A DNA stretch of 64,000 nt from Kutzneria buriramensis (GTDB lineage Bacteria; Actinomycetota; Actinomycetes; Mycobacteriales; Pseudonocardiaceae): contig NZ_QUNO01000011.1 of NCBI RefSeq assembly GCF_003387475.1, forward strand, positions 248,001 through 312,000. The letters are read 5' to 3'. A program made the translations under genes and the position numbers. The notes beneath the pieces are model-generated. The model was not told the DNA's origin. It did no database searches and saw only the letters and a program-made list of their open reading frames with translations. Numbering within the stretch: position 1 is the stretch's first letter; every line of letters begins with the position of its first letter. Shown here one piece after another: positions 36,911 through 46,333 of this stretch.

Positions 36911-38128
36911 GTGAAGGGGCAGCCCCACGTTCTGGGAATCGTGCTGGCCGGCGGCGAGGGCAAGCGGTTGTGGCCCCTGACGGCGGACCGAGCCAAACCC
37001 GCAGTGCCGTTCGGCGGCAACTACCGTCTGATCGACTTCGTGCTGTCCAACCTGGTCAACGCCGGCATGAGCAAGCTGTGCGTGCTGACGCAGTACAAAT
37101 CGCACTCGCTGGACCGGCACATCTCCACCACGTGGCGGCTGTCCAGCGTGCTCGGGCAGTACATCACCCCGGTGCCGGCGCAGCAGCGGCTCGGGCCGCG
37201 CTGGTACACCGGCAGTGCCGACGCGATCTTCCAGTCGCTGAACCTGGTGCACGACGAGAAGCCGGACTACATCGTGGTCTTCGGCGCCGACCACGTGTAC
37301 CGGATGGACCCCGGGCAGATGGTCGAGCAGCACATCGAGTCCGGCTGCGGGGTCACCGTCGCCGGCATCCGGGTGCCGCGCGCCGAGGCCAAGGCGTTCG
37401 GCTGCATCGACTCCAACGCCGAGGGCCGCATCACCCGGTTCCTGGAGAAGCCGGCCGACCCGCCGCACGTGCCCGACGACCCGGACGTCACCTTCGCGTC
37501 CATGGGCAACTACGTCTTCACCACCGAGGCGCTGCTGGACGCCCTGCGCACCGACGCCGCCGACCCGGACTCCGACCACGACATGGGCGGCAACATCATC
37601 CCCATGCTGGTCGACGCCGGCAGTGCGTACGTCTACGACTTCGACGACAACGTCGTGCCCGGGGCGACCGAGCGGGACCGCGGCTACTGGCGGGACGTCG
37701 GGACCCTGGACGCCTACTACGACGCCCACATGGACCTGGTGTCCGTGCACCCCGTGTTCAACCTCTACAACCAGGCGTGGCCCATCCGGACCGCGACCCC
37801 GCCGCTGCCGCCGGCCAAGTTCGTCAACGCCGGCATGGCGCAGGAGTCGATCGTCGGCCCGGGTTCGATCATCTCCGGCGCCTCGGTGCGGGAGTCGGTC
37901 GTCAGCTCCGACGTGGTGGTGGAGTCCGGCGCGACCGTCGAGGGCAGCGTGCTGCTGCCGGGCGTGCGCGTGGGCAAGGGCGCGGTGGTGCGGCGGGCCA
38001 TCCTGGACAAGAACGTCGTCGTCGCCGACGGGGCGATGATCGGCGTGGACCGCGGGCACGACCTCGAGCACTACACGGTCAGCGCGAGCGGCGTGGTAGT
38101 TCTCGGCAAGGGCGCCCGCGCCGAGTGA
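36911..38128 (+). CDS. glgC: Glucose-1-phosphate adenylyltransferase GlgC
   Basis: 405 residues. It makes ADP-glucose from ATP and glucose-1-phosphate for glycogen and maltosyl-phosphate synthesis. The nucleotidyltransferase motif [14 protein letters not shown], the [15 protein letters not shown] region, the substrate site FLEKPADPP and the [12 protein letters not shown] segment are intact. A left-handed beta-helix C-terminus ([20 protein letters not shown]) carries the allosteric region. Length equals the mycobacterial enzyme. Confidence 0.97.
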   Translation: MKGQPHVLGIVLAGGEGKRLWPLTADRAKPAVPFGGNYRLIDFVLSNLVNAGMSKLCVLTQYKSHSLDRHISTTWRLSSVLGQYITPVPAQQRLGPRWYTGSADAIFQSLNLVHDEKPDYIVVFGADHVYRMDPGQMVEQHIESGCGVTVAGIRVPRAEAKAFGCIDSNAEGRITRFLEKPADPPHVPDDPDVTFASMGNYVFTTEALLDALRTDAADPDSDHDMGGNIIPMLVDAGSAYVYDFDDNVVPGATERDRGYWRDVGTLDAYYDAHMDLVSVHPVFNLYNQAWPIRTATPPLPPAKFVNAGMAQESIVGPGSIISGASVRESVVSSDVVVESGATVEGSVLLPGVRVGKGAVVRRAILDKNVVVADGAMIGVDRGHDLEHYTVSASGVVVLGKGARAE

Positions 38129-38130
38129 GC

Positions 38131-38193
38131 TTTTCCGCCACATGCGCTTCCTACTTGTCGCCTGACGACAAGTAGGAAGCGCATGTGAAAAAA
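38131..38193. repeat. Family A palindrome, copy 3
   Basis: Perfect 22-bp arms at 38139-38160 and 38166-38187, starting CACATGCGCTTCCTACTTG, around a five-base loop. TTTT precedes and AAAAAA follows. It occupies the gap between the convergent glgC and O-methyltransferase genes and is the longest uninterrupted stem of its family here. Confidence 0.92.
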
Positions 38194-38201
38194 GCCCGGT
38201 G

Positions 38202-38819
38202 TCAGCGCTTGGCCGCGACCAGCAGGCCGTCACCGACGGGGAGCATGATCGACACCAGCCGGTCGTCCTCGCGCACGGCCCGGTTGGTCTCCCGGATGGC
38301 CTGCGTCTCGGCGTCCCGCTCCGCGGGATCGGCCACCTTGCCCTTCCAGAACACGTTGTCGAACGCGATCACGCCGCCGGGCCGCAGCATCCGCACCCCG
38401 TGCTCCAGGTACCGCGGGTACTCCTGCTTGGCGGCGTCCACGAACACCAGGTCGTAGCCGCCGTCGGTGAGCCGGGGCAGCACGTCCAGCGCCTGGCCCA
38501 TGATCAACCGGGTCCGGCTGGGCCCGATCCGGGCGTCGGCGAAGGCCTGTCGGGCCACCCGCTGGTGCTCCGGCTCCACGTCGATCGAGGTCAGCACCCC
38601 GTCCCGGGCCATGCCGCCGAGCAGCCACAGGCCGCTCACGCCGGCCCCGGTGCCGATCTCCACCACGGCCCTGGCCTGCAGGGACGCGGCCAGGAAGCGC
38701 AGCGCCGCGCCGCCGGTGACGCCGATCGGCACACAGCCCAGCTCGGTCCCCCGGGCCCGTGCGGCCGAGATGACCTCGTCCTCGGCGGGGTAGCCGTCCA
38801 CGTACTCCCGGAGCGTCAC
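38202..38819 (-). CDS. O-methyltransferase (Rv1220c-like)
   Basis: 205 residues, class I SAM-dependent methyltransferase of the catechol/caffeoyl-CoA O-methyltransferase group. AVVEIGTGAGVSGLWLL is the SAM-binding glycine motif, LTSIDVEPEH motif II with the acidic ribose contact, and LVFVDAAKQEYPRY the metal-binding Asp segment. It lies next to sigE in mycobacteria also. I prefer the GTG at 38819, which starts at the conserved TLREYVDGYPAEDEV segment; an in-frame ATG at 38870 would add 17 residues. Confidence 0.88.
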   Translation of the reverse strand: MTLREYVDGYPAEDEVISAARARGTELGCVPIGVTGGAALRFLAASLQARAVVEIGTGAGVSGLWLLGGMARDGVLTSIDVEPEHQRVARQAFADARIGPSRTRLIMGQALDVLPRLTDGGYDLVFVDAAKQEYPRYLEHGVRMLRPGGVIAFDNVFWKGKVADPAERDAETQAIRETNRAVREDDRLVSIMLPVGDGLLVAAKR

Positions 38820-39010
38820 AAGGTGCGAGGTTAGCGGTGACCGGCGCGTTTGCGGGTGAACAACCCGCATCGGTGCTTTCTCAGACTGCTCTCAGCCGCT
38901 TCTCACGATCGTTATAAGCGAGCCCGTCACAGTGGCGGGGAACAACGGGGACGTCCGCCACGTTGTCCCCGACGAAGGGCAGCCGCCCGCTGGAGGTGCC
39001 GAAACCACCG

Positions 39011-39613
39011 ATGCGCACTCAGACGACCGACCCGGCCACTGAGCCGGTCGCCGCCGCCCCCGTCGCCATCGCCCCGACGGAGGCCGCCTGGACACCGCCA
39101 TCGTGGGACGAGGTCGTGCGCGAGCACGCCGACCGTGTCTACCGGCTCGCCTACCGCCTGTCCGGCAACCAGCACGACGCCGAGGACCTGACCCAGGAGA
39201 CCTTCATCCGGGTGTTCCGGTCGCTCGCCTCGTACAAGCCGGGCACGTTCGAGGGCTGGCTGCACCGCATCACCACGAACCTGTTCCTGGACATGGCCCG
39301 CCGCCGCTCGCGGCTGCGCATGGAGGGCCTGCCCGAGGACACCGACCGCATCGTGGGCGACGACCCGAGCCCCGAGCAGGTCTACTCCGACACCCACCTG
39401 GACCCGGATCTCCAGGCCGCGCTGGACGAGCTGCCCCCGGAGTTCCGCGCCGCCGTCGTCCTTTGTGACGTCGAAGGCCTGTCCTACGATGAAATCGGCG
39501 CCACGCTCGGCGTGAAGCTGGGCACCGTCCGCAGTCGGATCCACCGCGGCCGCCAGGCCCTGCGCGCGAGCCTGGAGCGCCGCGCCGAGCTCGCACGGAA
39601 GGACGTTGGATGA
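39011..39613 (+). CDS. sigE: ECF sigma factor SigE
   Basis: 200 residues. Region 2 ([20 protein letters not shown]) and region 4 ([20 protein letters not shown]) are almost identical to mycobacterial SigE, which controls the envelope- and heat-stress response. An Ala/Pro-rich N-terminal tail of about 30 residues precedes region 2. Start choice is uncertain: the ATG at 39011 is 14 bases from a GGAGG, and in-frame TTG 38963 or GTG codons exist upstream; mycobacterial sigE also has several starts. It is translationally coupled to its anti-sigma factor. Confidence 0.94.
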   Translation: MRTQTTDPATEPVAAAPVAIAPTEAAWTPPSWDEVVREHADRVYRLAYRLSGNQHDAEDLTQETFIRVFRSLASYKPGTFEGWLHRITTNLFLDMARRRSRLRMEGLPEDTDRIVGDDPSPEQVYSDTHLDPDLQAALDELPPEFRAAVVLCDVEGLSYDEIGATLGVKLGTVRSRIHRGRQALRASLERRAELARKDVG

Positions 39614-40227
39614 CCGAGCTGCGCGGGTGGAGTCTGCCGAGCCTGCCGGAACAGCATCTGCTGCCCGACGCGGTGGTGGCCTTCGTCGACGGTGAGCTGT
39701 CGGCGACCGCCCACGACCGTGCCGCCGCGCACCTGGCCCGCTGCCCCTTCTGCGCCGCCGAGGCCGCCACCCAGCGGCAGGCCCGGTCCATGATGAAGGC
39801 CGCCCCGGCGCCGTGCGCGCCCGCCGGCCTGCTCGCCTCGCTGATGAACATCCCGCAGGACGTGGAGCTGCCCAGCGGCCCCGACAACCTCGCGGTCACC
39901 GAGGACGGCCAGCTCGTCACCGTGCTGCGTCCCGGCAAGGCCACCGAGAAGCTCCGCCCTTTCGGTAGCGCGCCCGCCTTCGGCTCGTCGGCGCCGCTCG
40001 GCAGCGGCCCCAACGTGCTCGGCAACCGCGTGTCCCGCCGGACCAAGCAGGGCGCCGGCGTGGTCGTGTCCGGGCTGGTGCTCGGCGCTCTCGCCATCGT
40101 GACCATGCACGGCGACACCCCGCCGTCCGGCGACAACTCGACGCCGCCGATGGACGCGCGCCCGGTCGCCCAGGTGCAGCCGACGTCCACCACCCACACC
40201 ACCGTGGCCCAGCTGCCCACACGGTGA
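39610..40227 (+). CDS. rseA: Anti-sigma-E factor RseA (zinc-binding)
   Basis: 205 residues. The N-terminal ZAS domain shows HLARCPFC (H-x3-C-x2-C) preceded by the [14 protein letters not shown] helix; it binds SigE and, in relatives, releases it on thiol oxidation or proteolysis. A single transmembrane helix ([17 protein letters not shown]) near residue 155 suggests membrane anchoring with a short Thr/Pro-rich extracytoplasmic tail, more than in the soluble mycobacterial form. The ATGA overlap couples it to sigE. HtrA follows. Confidence 0.9.
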   Translation: MTELRGWSLPSLPEQHLLPDAVVAFVDGELSATAHDRAAAHLARCPFCAAEAATQRQARSMMKAAPAPCAPAGLLASLMNIPQDVELPSGPDNLAVTEDGQLVTVLRPGKATEKLRPFGSAPAFGSSAPLGSGPNVLGNRVSRRTKQGAGVVVSGLVLGALAIVTMHGDTPPSGDNSTPPMDARPVAQVQPTSTTHTTVAQLPTR

Positions 40228-40258
40228 ATTCACCGCTGCTGCGGCAGGCTGGCGGTTG

Positions 40259-41806
40259 ATGAACGAGCAGCAGCCCAGCCCCGAGCAGCCGCCGGTCACG
40301 CCGGTCTCGGGCGTTGACGACGGTCAGGGCCGCCGCATCGGTCCCCGGCCGCTCGACCGCCCCGCGGTCGACCCGGAGCTGACCGCCGAGTTCGGCCGGC
40401 CCCAAGGCGTGGACAGCGCGTTCGCACCCCGTGCGACCCAGCCCGCCAACGGTTCCATCGCGCTCGCCCCGCCGCCGCCCGAGGCGTTGAGCATGGCCTT
40501 CGGCCGCCCCGACAGCGCCGGCGACGTCGTCTTGCAGCGCGCGCCCGGCTCGCTCCCGTACGGGTCGGAGCCCGAGGTCGAGCCCGTGTTCTGGCAGGAC
40601 TCCGCCGACCGCGACCCGTGGCGCGACCCGGCCGCCGGCGCGATCCTCGGGCCGCCCGCGGCCACGACCGAGGAGCCCGGCGAGGAGAAGGCCAAGCCCG
40701 CCACCCAGAGCGGCCCCATGCTGTCCGTGCCCGAGCTGATCTTCGGCCGCCGGGTCAAGCCCACCGCGTTGGGCGCGCTGGCCGGCGTCGCGCTGCTGAT
40801 CGGCGTCGGCGGCGGCATAGCGGGCTGGGCCATCGCGCAGTCCGGCAACCCGCTGACCAGCTCGGTGACGCTGAGCCAGGTCGACCCCGGCAAGGAGCGC
40901 GCCGCCGGCTCGATCGCCGACATCGTCAAGCGCGCCCAGGCCGCCGTGGTGCAGATCGAGGTGCAGGTCGGCAGCGGCGGCGGGCTCGGCTCCGGCGTCA
41001 TGATCGACAGCGGCGGCTACATCCTGACCAACAACCACGTGGTGTCCGCGGCGGCGTCCGACCCGTCGGCCACGCTGCGGGTCGTGTTCGCCGACGGCAC
41101 CAAGACCGATGGCAAGATCGTCGGCCGGGACCCGAAGACCGACCTGGCCGTGGTCAAGGTGTCGGTGACCAACCCGACCGTCATCCAGCTCGGCAAGTCC
41201 GGCTCGCTGGCCGTCGGCGACCAGGTGATCGCCATCGGCTCGCCGCTGGGCCTGTCCAGCAGCGTCACCAGCGGCATCGTCAGCGCGCTCAACCGGCCGT
41301 TGCAGGCCAACGGCGAGGGCGGCGACCCGCCCGTCACCTACGACGCCATCCAGACCGACGCCGCCATCAACCACGGCAACTCCGGCGGCGCGCTGCTCGA
41401 CGACACCGGGGCCCTGGTCGGCATCAACAGCGCCATCCTGTCGCCCAACGACAGCGGCTCCATCGGCATCGGCTTCGCCATCCCGATCGACTTCGCCAAG
41501 CGCGTCGCCGAGGGCCTGATCCGCGACGGCCAGGTCAAGCACGCCGACATCGGGCTCAACGCCCGGTCGGTGTCCGCGGTGTCCACCGACGGCGCCCAGG
41601 TCCAGAACGTCAAGCAGGGCGGGGCGGCGGACAAGGCCGGCGTCGCCGAGGGCGACGTGATCACCAAGTTCGGCGACCGGGTCATCCGCACCGCCGACGA
41701 GCTGAGCGTGGCGGTGATCGAACGCAACATCGGCGACACCGTGCCCGTGACGGTCGTCAGGCAAGGCAGGCAGATGGTGCTACAGGTCACCACGCAGTCC
41801 GATTAG
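40259..41806 (+). CDS. htrA: HtrA-like serine protease with PDZ domain
   Basis: 515 residues. A Pro-rich disordered cytoplasmic region of about 160 residues is followed by one transmembrane helix ([19 protein letters not shown]). The trypsin-like domain has catalytic His in LTNNHVVS, Asp in PKTDLAVVK and Ser in [10 protein letters not shown]-terminal PDZ domain ([20 protein letters not shown]) completes the DegP/HtrA plan. It degrades or refolds damaged envelope proteins. The sigE-rseA-htrA-tatB order is that of mycobacteria, and SigE-dependent expression is expected. Confidence 0.95.
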   Translation: MNEQQPSPEQPPVTPVSGVDDGQGRRIGPRPLDRPAVDPELTAEFGRPQGVDSAFAPRATQPANGSIALAPPPPEALSMAFGRPDSAGDVVLQRAPGSLPYGSEPEVEPVFWQDSADRDPWRDPAAGAILGPPAATTEEPGEEKAKPATQSGPMLSVPELIFGRRVKPTALGALAGVALLIGVGGGIAGWAIAQSGNPLTSSVTLSQVDPGKERAAGSIADIVKRAQAAVVQIEVQVGSGGGLGSGVMIDSGGYILTNNHVVSAAASDPSATLRVVFADGTKTDGKIVGRDPKTDLAVVKVSVTNPTVIQLGKSGSLAVGDQVIAIGSPLGLSSSVTSGIVSALNRPLQANGEGGDPPVTYDAIQTDAAINHGNSGGALLDDTGALVGINSAILSPNDSGSIGIGFAIPIDFAKRVAEGLIRDGQVKHADIGLNARSVSAVSTDGAQVQNVKQGGAADKAGVAEGDVITKFGDRVIRTADELSVAVIERNIGDTVPVTVVRQGRQMVLQVTTQSD

Positions 41807-41816
41807 GCTGGGAGAC

Positions 41817-42206
41817 GTGTTCGGAATCAGCTGGGGTGAGTTCCTCGTCCTGATCGTCGCCGGCCTGTTCATCCTCGGGCCCGAGCGACTGCCGGGCGCT
41901 GCCGCCTGGCTGGCCAAGGGCGTGCGGCAGGTGCGGGACTACGCCAACGGCGCCCGGGAACAGCTGCGTTCCGAACTGGGGCCGGAGTTCGACGAGCTGC
42001 GCAAACCACTGGAAGACCTGCGGCAGCTGCGGGAGTTCAACCCCAAGCGGGCCATCACCCGGCACCTGCTGGACGACTTCCCCGAGGACACCGGCTACAA
42101 GCCCAACGGCTTCCCGGCCGCCACCACCCCGCCGACCAACCAGCGCGAGGAGCAGCGTCCGCTGTCGCCGGGGGAGCGCCCCCCGTTCGACCCCGACGCC
42201 ACCTGA
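41817..42206 (+). CDS. tatB: Sec-independent translocase subunit TatB
   Basis: 129 residues. The start [20 protein letters not shown] then GPERLPG is the TatB transmembrane helix and hinge, followed by an amphipathic helix ([20 protein letters not shown]) and a Pro-rich tail. It works with TatA and TatC in export of folded twin-arginine substrates. It begins 10 bp after htrA, so the two are probably one transcript. Confidence 0.95.
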   Translation: MFGISWGEFLVLIVAGLFILGPERLPGAAAWLAKGVRQVRDYANGAREQLRSELGPEFDELRKPLEDLRQLREFNPKRAITRHLLDDFPEDTGYKPNGFPAATTPPTNQREEQRPLSPGERPPFDPDAT

Positions 42207-42222
42207 TCCCGCCGGCGGGATC
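42205..42222. terminator. Loopless 18-bp palindrome at tatB stop
   Basis: GATCCCGCC and GGCGGGATC are directly joined and overlap the tatB stop codon by two bases. Together with the family B element just downstream it should end htrA-tatB transcription. Confidence 0.6.
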
Positions 42223-42229
42223 CGTCTTG

Positions 42230-42286
42230 ATGCAGGGAAGGACGCCTTACCCTCGCTGAATGCACGTAAGGCGTCCTTCCCTGCAT
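42230..42286. repeat. Family B palindrome, copy 3
   Basis: Perfect 21-bp arms at 42230-42250 and 42266-42286 around a 15-base loop; the arm begins ATGCAGGGAAGGACGCC. It lies between tatB and the convergent MarR gene. The stretch 42287-42401 shows no gene. Confidence 0.9.
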
Positions 42287-42401
42287 GTCCGAGGGTGCCG
42301 GTGCGAACGATTGCGTCGAAGACATCGGCTGGTCCGGGCGGGGACCCGGGAGCGATGCCGGAGCCGGGTGGCGGGCGCCCGGCCTGGGGAAACGGCGTCG
42401 C

Positions 42402-42881
42402 TCAGGGGGCCTCGGGCAGCGGCGGCGAGGCCGAGGCCAGCTGCTCGCAGGTGCGCCCGAAGACGGCGATCTCGGCCTCGCCCAGCGCGTCGACGAAATG
42501 CCGCACGACGCCGGCCAGGTGAGTGCCGGACGCGCTGCGTAACCGATCAAGTCCCGTCTGGGTGAGCACGGCAACGACGCCGCGGCCGTCGCCGTCGGCC
42601 CGCTCGCGGCTCACCAGCCCGGTGCGCTCCAGCCGGTCGACCAGCCGCGTCACGCCGGAGCGGGACAGCAGCACGGCGTCGGCCAGCTCCGTCATCCGCA
42701 TCCGCCGGCCCGGCGCCTCCGCGAGCTGCACCAGGACGTCGTAGGACGCCAGCGACAGGCTCTGCTCGGCGACGAGCTCGGTCTCCAGATGTCGGACGAT
42801 GCGGGCGTGTGCCCGCAGGAATGACCGCCACACGGCTAACTCGGTCCGGGTGGGAAGTCGGGTCCTACCTGTGTCCAGCAC
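42402..42881 (-). CDS. MarR-family transcriptional regulator
   Basis: 159 residues. The winged helix shows SLASYDVLVQLAEAPGRRM, RMTELADAVLLSRSGVTRLV (recognition helix) and the wing RERADGDGRGVVAVLT. It probably represses its own transcription and a nearby gene in response to a small ligand. The divergent neighbour is mrp, about 100 bp away. No operator was identified. Confidence 0.92.
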   Translation of the reverse strand: MLDTGRTRLPTRTELAVWRSFLRAHARIVRHLETELVAEQSLSLASYDVLVQLAEAPGRRMRMTELADAVLLSRSGVTRLVDRLERTGLVSRERADGDGRGVVAVLTQTGLDRLRSASGTHLAGVVRHFVDALGEAEIAVFGRTCEQLASASPPLPEAP

Positions 42882-42950
42882 GACCCACCATGTTACGGAA
42901 CGCGTCCAGATGATCGCGCAGTGCCCCTATCGTGATTCGGCGAACTCCCG

Positions 42951-42981
42951 CTGACCGGTCGGTAACAACGGCTCGTAGCAT
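42951..42981 (+). promoter_or_regulatory. Possible mrp promoter, leaderless
   Basis: CTGACC (42951-42956) and TAGCAT (42976-42981) with a 19-base spacer. The -10 box ends seven bases before the GTG at 42989, so the mRNA may begin at the start codon. Confidence 0.4.
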
Positions 42982-42988
42982 GGGTCTC

Positions 42989-44128
42989 GTGACTTCACTC
43001 CCGAGTGCCGACGCCGTGCGGGCCGCCCTGGGCGGCGTCCAGGATCCGGAAATCCGCCGCCCGATCACCGAGCTTGGCATGGTGAAGGACGTCACCATCG
43101 GCGCGGACGGCGCGGTGACCGTCGCCGTCTACCTGACCGTGGCCGGCTGCCCGCTCCGCGACAAGATCACCGCGGACGTGACGGCCGCGGTGAGCAAGGT
43201 CGACGGCGTCACCGGCGTGCGCGTCGAGTTGGACGTGATGAGCGACGAGCAGCGGTCCGAGCTGCGCAAGTCGCTGCGCGGCGACGCGGCCGAGCCGGTC
43301 ATCCCGTTCGCCCAGCCCGGCTCGCTGACCAGGGTGTACTGCGTCGCGTCGGGCAAGGGTGGGGTCGGCAAGTCGAGCATGACGGTCAACCTGGCCGCCG
43401 CGATGGCCGCGCGCGGGCTGTCCGTGGGCATCGTCGACGCCGACATCTACGGCCACTCCATCCCGCGCATGCTCGGCGCCGACGGCCGGCCCACCCAGGT
43501 CGAGAAGATGATCATGCCGCCGCAGGCCAACGGCGTGAAGGTCATCTCGATCGGCATGTTCGTGCAGAACAACGCCCCGGTCGTGTGGCGCGGGCCGATG
43601 CTGCACCGGGCGCTCCAGCAGTTCCTGGCCGACGTCTTCTGGGGCGACCTGGACGTGCTGCTGCTGGACCTGCCGCCCGGCACCGGCGACATCGCCATCT
43701 CGGTGGCGCAGCTGATCCCCAACGCCGAGATCCTCGTGGTCACCACGCCGCAGCAGGCCGCCGCCGAGGTCGCCGAGCGGGCCGGGGCGATCGCCATGCA
43801 GACCCGGCAGCGCGTGGCCGGCGTCGTCGAGAACATGTCGTGGATGGACATGCCCGACGGCAGCCGGATGGAGCTCTTCGGCTCCGGCGGCGGCAAGATC
43901 GTCGCCGACTCGCTGACCAAGGCCATCGGCTCCGAGGTGCCGCTGCTTGGCCAGGTGCCGCTGGACCAGCGGCTGCGCGAGTGCGGCGACGCCGGCACGC
44001 CCCTGGTGCTCGCCGACCCCGAGGCCCCGGCGTCCAAGGTGCTGACCGAGGTGGCCGGCAAGCTCACCGTCAAGTCCCGCGGCCTCGCCGGCCGCCTGCT
44101 GTCGGTCAGCCCCGCAGGCCGCCGCTAG
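42989..44128 (+). CDS. mrp: Mrp/NBP35-type P-loop ATPase
   Basis: 379 residues. An N-terminal MIP18/DUF59 domain (VQDPEIRRPITELGMVKDV, with TVAGCPLRDKI) is fused to the ApbC ATPase domain with deviant Walker A GKGGVGKSSMTVNLA and switch VDADIYGHSIP. These proteins carry and insert iron-sulfur clusters. The CPXC motif of classic ApbC near the C-terminus is not seen, which is also the case in many actinobacterial members. I chose GTG 42989; an ATG nine bases upstream lies over the predicted -10 box. Confidence 0.9.
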   Translation: MTSLPSADAVRAALGGVQDPEIRRPITELGMVKDVTIGADGAVTVAVYLTVAGCPLRDKITADVTAAVSKVDGVTGVRVELDVMSDEQRSELRKSLRGDAAEPVIPFAQPGSLTRVYCVASGKGGVGKSSMTVNLAAAMAARGLSVGIVDADIYGHSIPRMLGADGRPTQVEKMIMPPQANGVKVISIGMFVQNNAPVVWRGPMLHRALQQFLADVFWGDLDVLLLDLPPGTGDIAISVAQLIPNAEILVVTTPQQAAAEVAERAGAIAMQTRQRVAGVVENMSWMDMPDGSRMELFGSGGGKIVADSLTKAIGSEVPLLGQVPLDQRLRECGDAGTPLVLADPEAPASKVLTEVAGKLTVKSRGLAGRLLSVSPAGRR

Positions 44129-44149
44129 GCGACCCGCCGGCGTCGGAGG

Positions 44150-44330
44150 TCGCCCCGCCGGCTCCCGGACAGGGTGCCCCGCGGGCCTCCCGGACGGGTG
44201 TGAACCGGCGGGTGTCCGGACGGGTTGCCCTGCGGGCTCCTGGACAGGTTTGACCCGCCGGTCTCCGGACAGGGTGCCCCGTCGGCTGCTGGACGGGTTG
44301 CCCCCCGCCGGCCGCTGGACCAGGGCGAAT
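44150..44330. repeat. Degenerate ~26-bp tandem repeat after mrp
   Basis: Six to seven imperfect units share the core GGCTCCTGGACAGGTTTGAC or variants with CCGGACGGG and GTTGCCC, spaced about 24-28 bp. The block is non-coding, lies at the end of mrp, and resembles a decayed minisatellite. Confidence 0.7.
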
Positions 44331-44360
44331 TGAGCAGCCCCCGAATCAATCCAACCACTC

Positions 44361-44424
44361 GGGTCTGACATTTCGGGTCGGGCGAGTCCCTGTCGGACCG
44401 CCGTCACCGCGAACTGTCAGACCC
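44361..44424. other. Inverted repeat GGGTCTGACA / TGTCAGACCC
   Basis: Ten-bp arms at 44361-44370 and 44415-44424, separated by 44 bases, in the gap between mrp and the convergent DUF1003 gene. It could be a terminator for the minus-strand pair or a protein-binding site. Nothing else is seen up to 44477. Confidence 0.45.
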
Positions 44425-44477
44425 CTGTGCTTGGCTGGCTGCGTAGGACTCTTGGGGGAGGCTGCTCCTATCGAAGA

Positions 44478-45044
44478 TCAACTCTTGTTGCGGACGGGTT
44501 CCTCGTCGTCGTCCCAGCGCGGATCGTCGCGGATCTGCTCCGCGGACGGGCTGGATGCCTTGCGCGACCGCTTCTTGGACCCGGCGAGCTCCGCCCGCAG
44601 CCGGTCGAGCTCGCTGCGCAGGTAGTCACGGGTGGCGACCTCGCCGACGGCCAGCCGCAGGGCGGCCAGCTCGCGGGCCATGAACTCGGTGTCGGCCTTG
44701 GTCTGGGCGGCCCGCGCCCGATCCTCCTCCAGCGAGATGCGGTCCCGGTCGTCCTGGCGGTTCTGCGCGAGGAGGATCAGCGGCGCCGCGTAGGCGGCCT
44801 GGGTGGAGAAGGCCAGGTTGAGCAGGATGAACGGGTACGGGTCCCACTGGAGGGTCACCGCGAACAGGTTGAGGCTGATCCAGACGACCACGATGAGCGT
44901 CTGCCAGAACAGGAACTTGCCGGTGCCCAGGAACCGGGCCAGCCGTTCGGAGAACCGGCCGAACGCCTCGGGGTCCACCTCGATGGCCCACCGGCGCGGC
45001 GCTCTGGGCTGGTCGAGCCGCCGTCGTGAGGTCAGCTCAGGCAT
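44478..45044 (-). CDS. DUF1003 membrane protein (Rv1231c-like)
   Basis: 188 residues. Two transmembrane helices (WQTLIVVVWISLNLFAVTL and the YPFILLNLAFSTQAAYAAPL region) with the conserved DPYPFILLNL motif define DUF1003. A charged coiled-coil C-terminus follows. Its start lies eight bases inside the 3' end of the MgtE-like gene, so the two are coupled, as in mycobacteria. A role in magnesium homeostasis is guessed from the partner. Confidence 0.9.
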   Translation of the reverse strand: MPELTSRRRLDQPRAPRRWAIEVDPEAFGRFSERLARFLGTGKFLFWQTLIVVVWISLNLFAVTLQWDPYPFILLNLAFSTQAAYAAPLILLAQNRQDDRDRISLEEDRARAAQTKADTEFMARELAALRLAVGEVATRDYLRSELDRLRAELAGSKKRSRKASSPSAEQIRDDPRWDDDEEPVRNKS

Positions 45045-46311
45045 TGGCGACGCCCTCCTCCTCGTGGTGCAGGGTCTCCCGCCAGTCGTCCGGCAGCAGA
45101 TGGTCCAGCACGTCGTCAACGGTGACGGCGCCGAGCAGGTGGTCCTCGTCGTCCACCACGGGCGCGCACACCAGGTTGTAGGTCGCGAAGTACTTCGTCA
45201 CCTCGATCAGCGAGGCGGTCGGCCCCAGCCGGGGCAGGTCGGTGTCCAGCGCGCCGGCCACGAGATCCGACGGCGGCTCCCGTAGCAGCCGTTGCAGGTG
45301 GACGCAGCCGAGGTAGCGGCCGGTGGGCGTGGCGGTCGGCGGCCGGCAGACGAACACCATGCTGGACAGGGCCGGCGTCAGCTCGGGGTTGCGGGCCCGG
45401 GCCAGCGCCTCGGCGATGGTGGCGTCCGGGGTGAGCGCGACCGGCTCGGGCGTCATCAGACCGCCGGCGGTGTCGAACGAATACTCCAGCAGCCGCTTGA
45501 CCGGCGCGGACTCCTCCGGCTCCATCAGCTCCAGCAGCCGGTTCTTGTCCAGCTCGGGCAGCTCGGCCAGCAGGTCGGCGGCGTCGTCGGGGTTCATCGC
45601 CTCCAGGATGTCGGCGGCGCGCTCCTCGTCGAGGTGGGCCAGCATGTCCTTCTGGTCGTCCTCGGGCAGCTCCTCGATCACGTCGGCGAGGCGCTCGTCG
45701 TCCAGGGCGTCGGCGACCTCGTAGCGGCGCTTGGCCGGCAGATCGCGCAGCGCGTTGGCGACGTCGGCGGCGCGCATGGTGTCGAACTGCGCCAGCAGCT
45801 GCTGCGCGCCCTGCGGTTGTGAGGACAGCTCGGCCATCCCGAGCCCCACCACGTCCTCCCAGCGCAGCACCTGCACGGGCCCGCGGCGACCGAGCCGGCC
45901 GGTTCGCTCACGCACGGCGACCCGGCTCATCTCCCAGTCGCGGGTGCGGGTCGGCTCCATCGCGACGTCGACGACGACCGCGCTCACCGCGCCGCTCTCG
46001 ACGCCGATCCGGGCGTCCAGCAGTTGCCCGACGGCAACCACTTCGTTGGGGCGCTGGTGGAAGTGCCGCATGTTCACCGAGCCGGTGGACAGCACCACGG
46101 CGTGCGGCTCGATGCCGGCGACCCGCAGCATCGGCACGAAGATTCGCCGCCGGGTGACCAGCTCCACCACGATGCCGAGCACCCGCGGCGGCTGTCGGTC
46201 CGTCCGCAGGCTCGCCACCACGTCGCGAACCTTGCCGATCGCCTCACCATCCGGGCCGAATACCGGCAATCCGGCCAGTTGGGCGACAAAAATCCTGTCT
46301 GTGGCTGCCAC
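45037..46311 (-). CDS. MgtE N-domain/CBS protein without channel domain
   Basis: 424 residues. An N-terminal PRC-barrel-like part (VFGPDGEAIGKVRDVVASLR) is followed by the helical MgtE_N superhelix (ALRDLPAKRRYEVADALDDE, LEAMNPDDAADLLAEL) and a CBS pair (EYSFDTAGGLMTPEP, VVDDEDHLLGAVTVDDVLDH). In MgtE transporters these domains sense magnesium, but the five-helix channel is missing here. A regulatory subunit for another membrane protein, possibly the coupled DUF1003 partner, is likely. Start uncertain between GTG 46311 and TTG 46317; no ribosome-binding site is visible. Confidence 0.88.
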   Translation of the reverse strand: MAATDRIFVAQLAGLPVFGPDGEAIGKVRDVVASLRTDRQPPRVLGIVVELVTRRRIFVPMLRVAGIEPHAVVLSTGSVNMRHFHQRPNEVVAVGQLLDARIGVESGAVSAVVVDVAMEPTRTRDWEMSRVAVRERTGRLGRRGPVQVLRWEDVVGLGMAELSSQPQGAQQLLAQFDTMRAADVANALRDLPAKRRYEVADALDDERLADVIEELPEDDQKDMLAHLDEERAADILEAMNPDDAADLLAELPELDKNRLLELMEPEESAPVKRLLEYSFDTAGGLMTPEPVALTPDATIAEALARARNPELTPALSSMVFVCRPPTATPTGRYLGCVHLQRLLREPPSDLVAGALDTDLPRLGPTASLIEVTKYFATYNLVCAPVVDDEDHLLGAVTVDDVLDHLLPDDWRETLHHEEEGVANA

Positions 46312-46333
46312 ACGCAAAGGCTAACGTTGTCCG

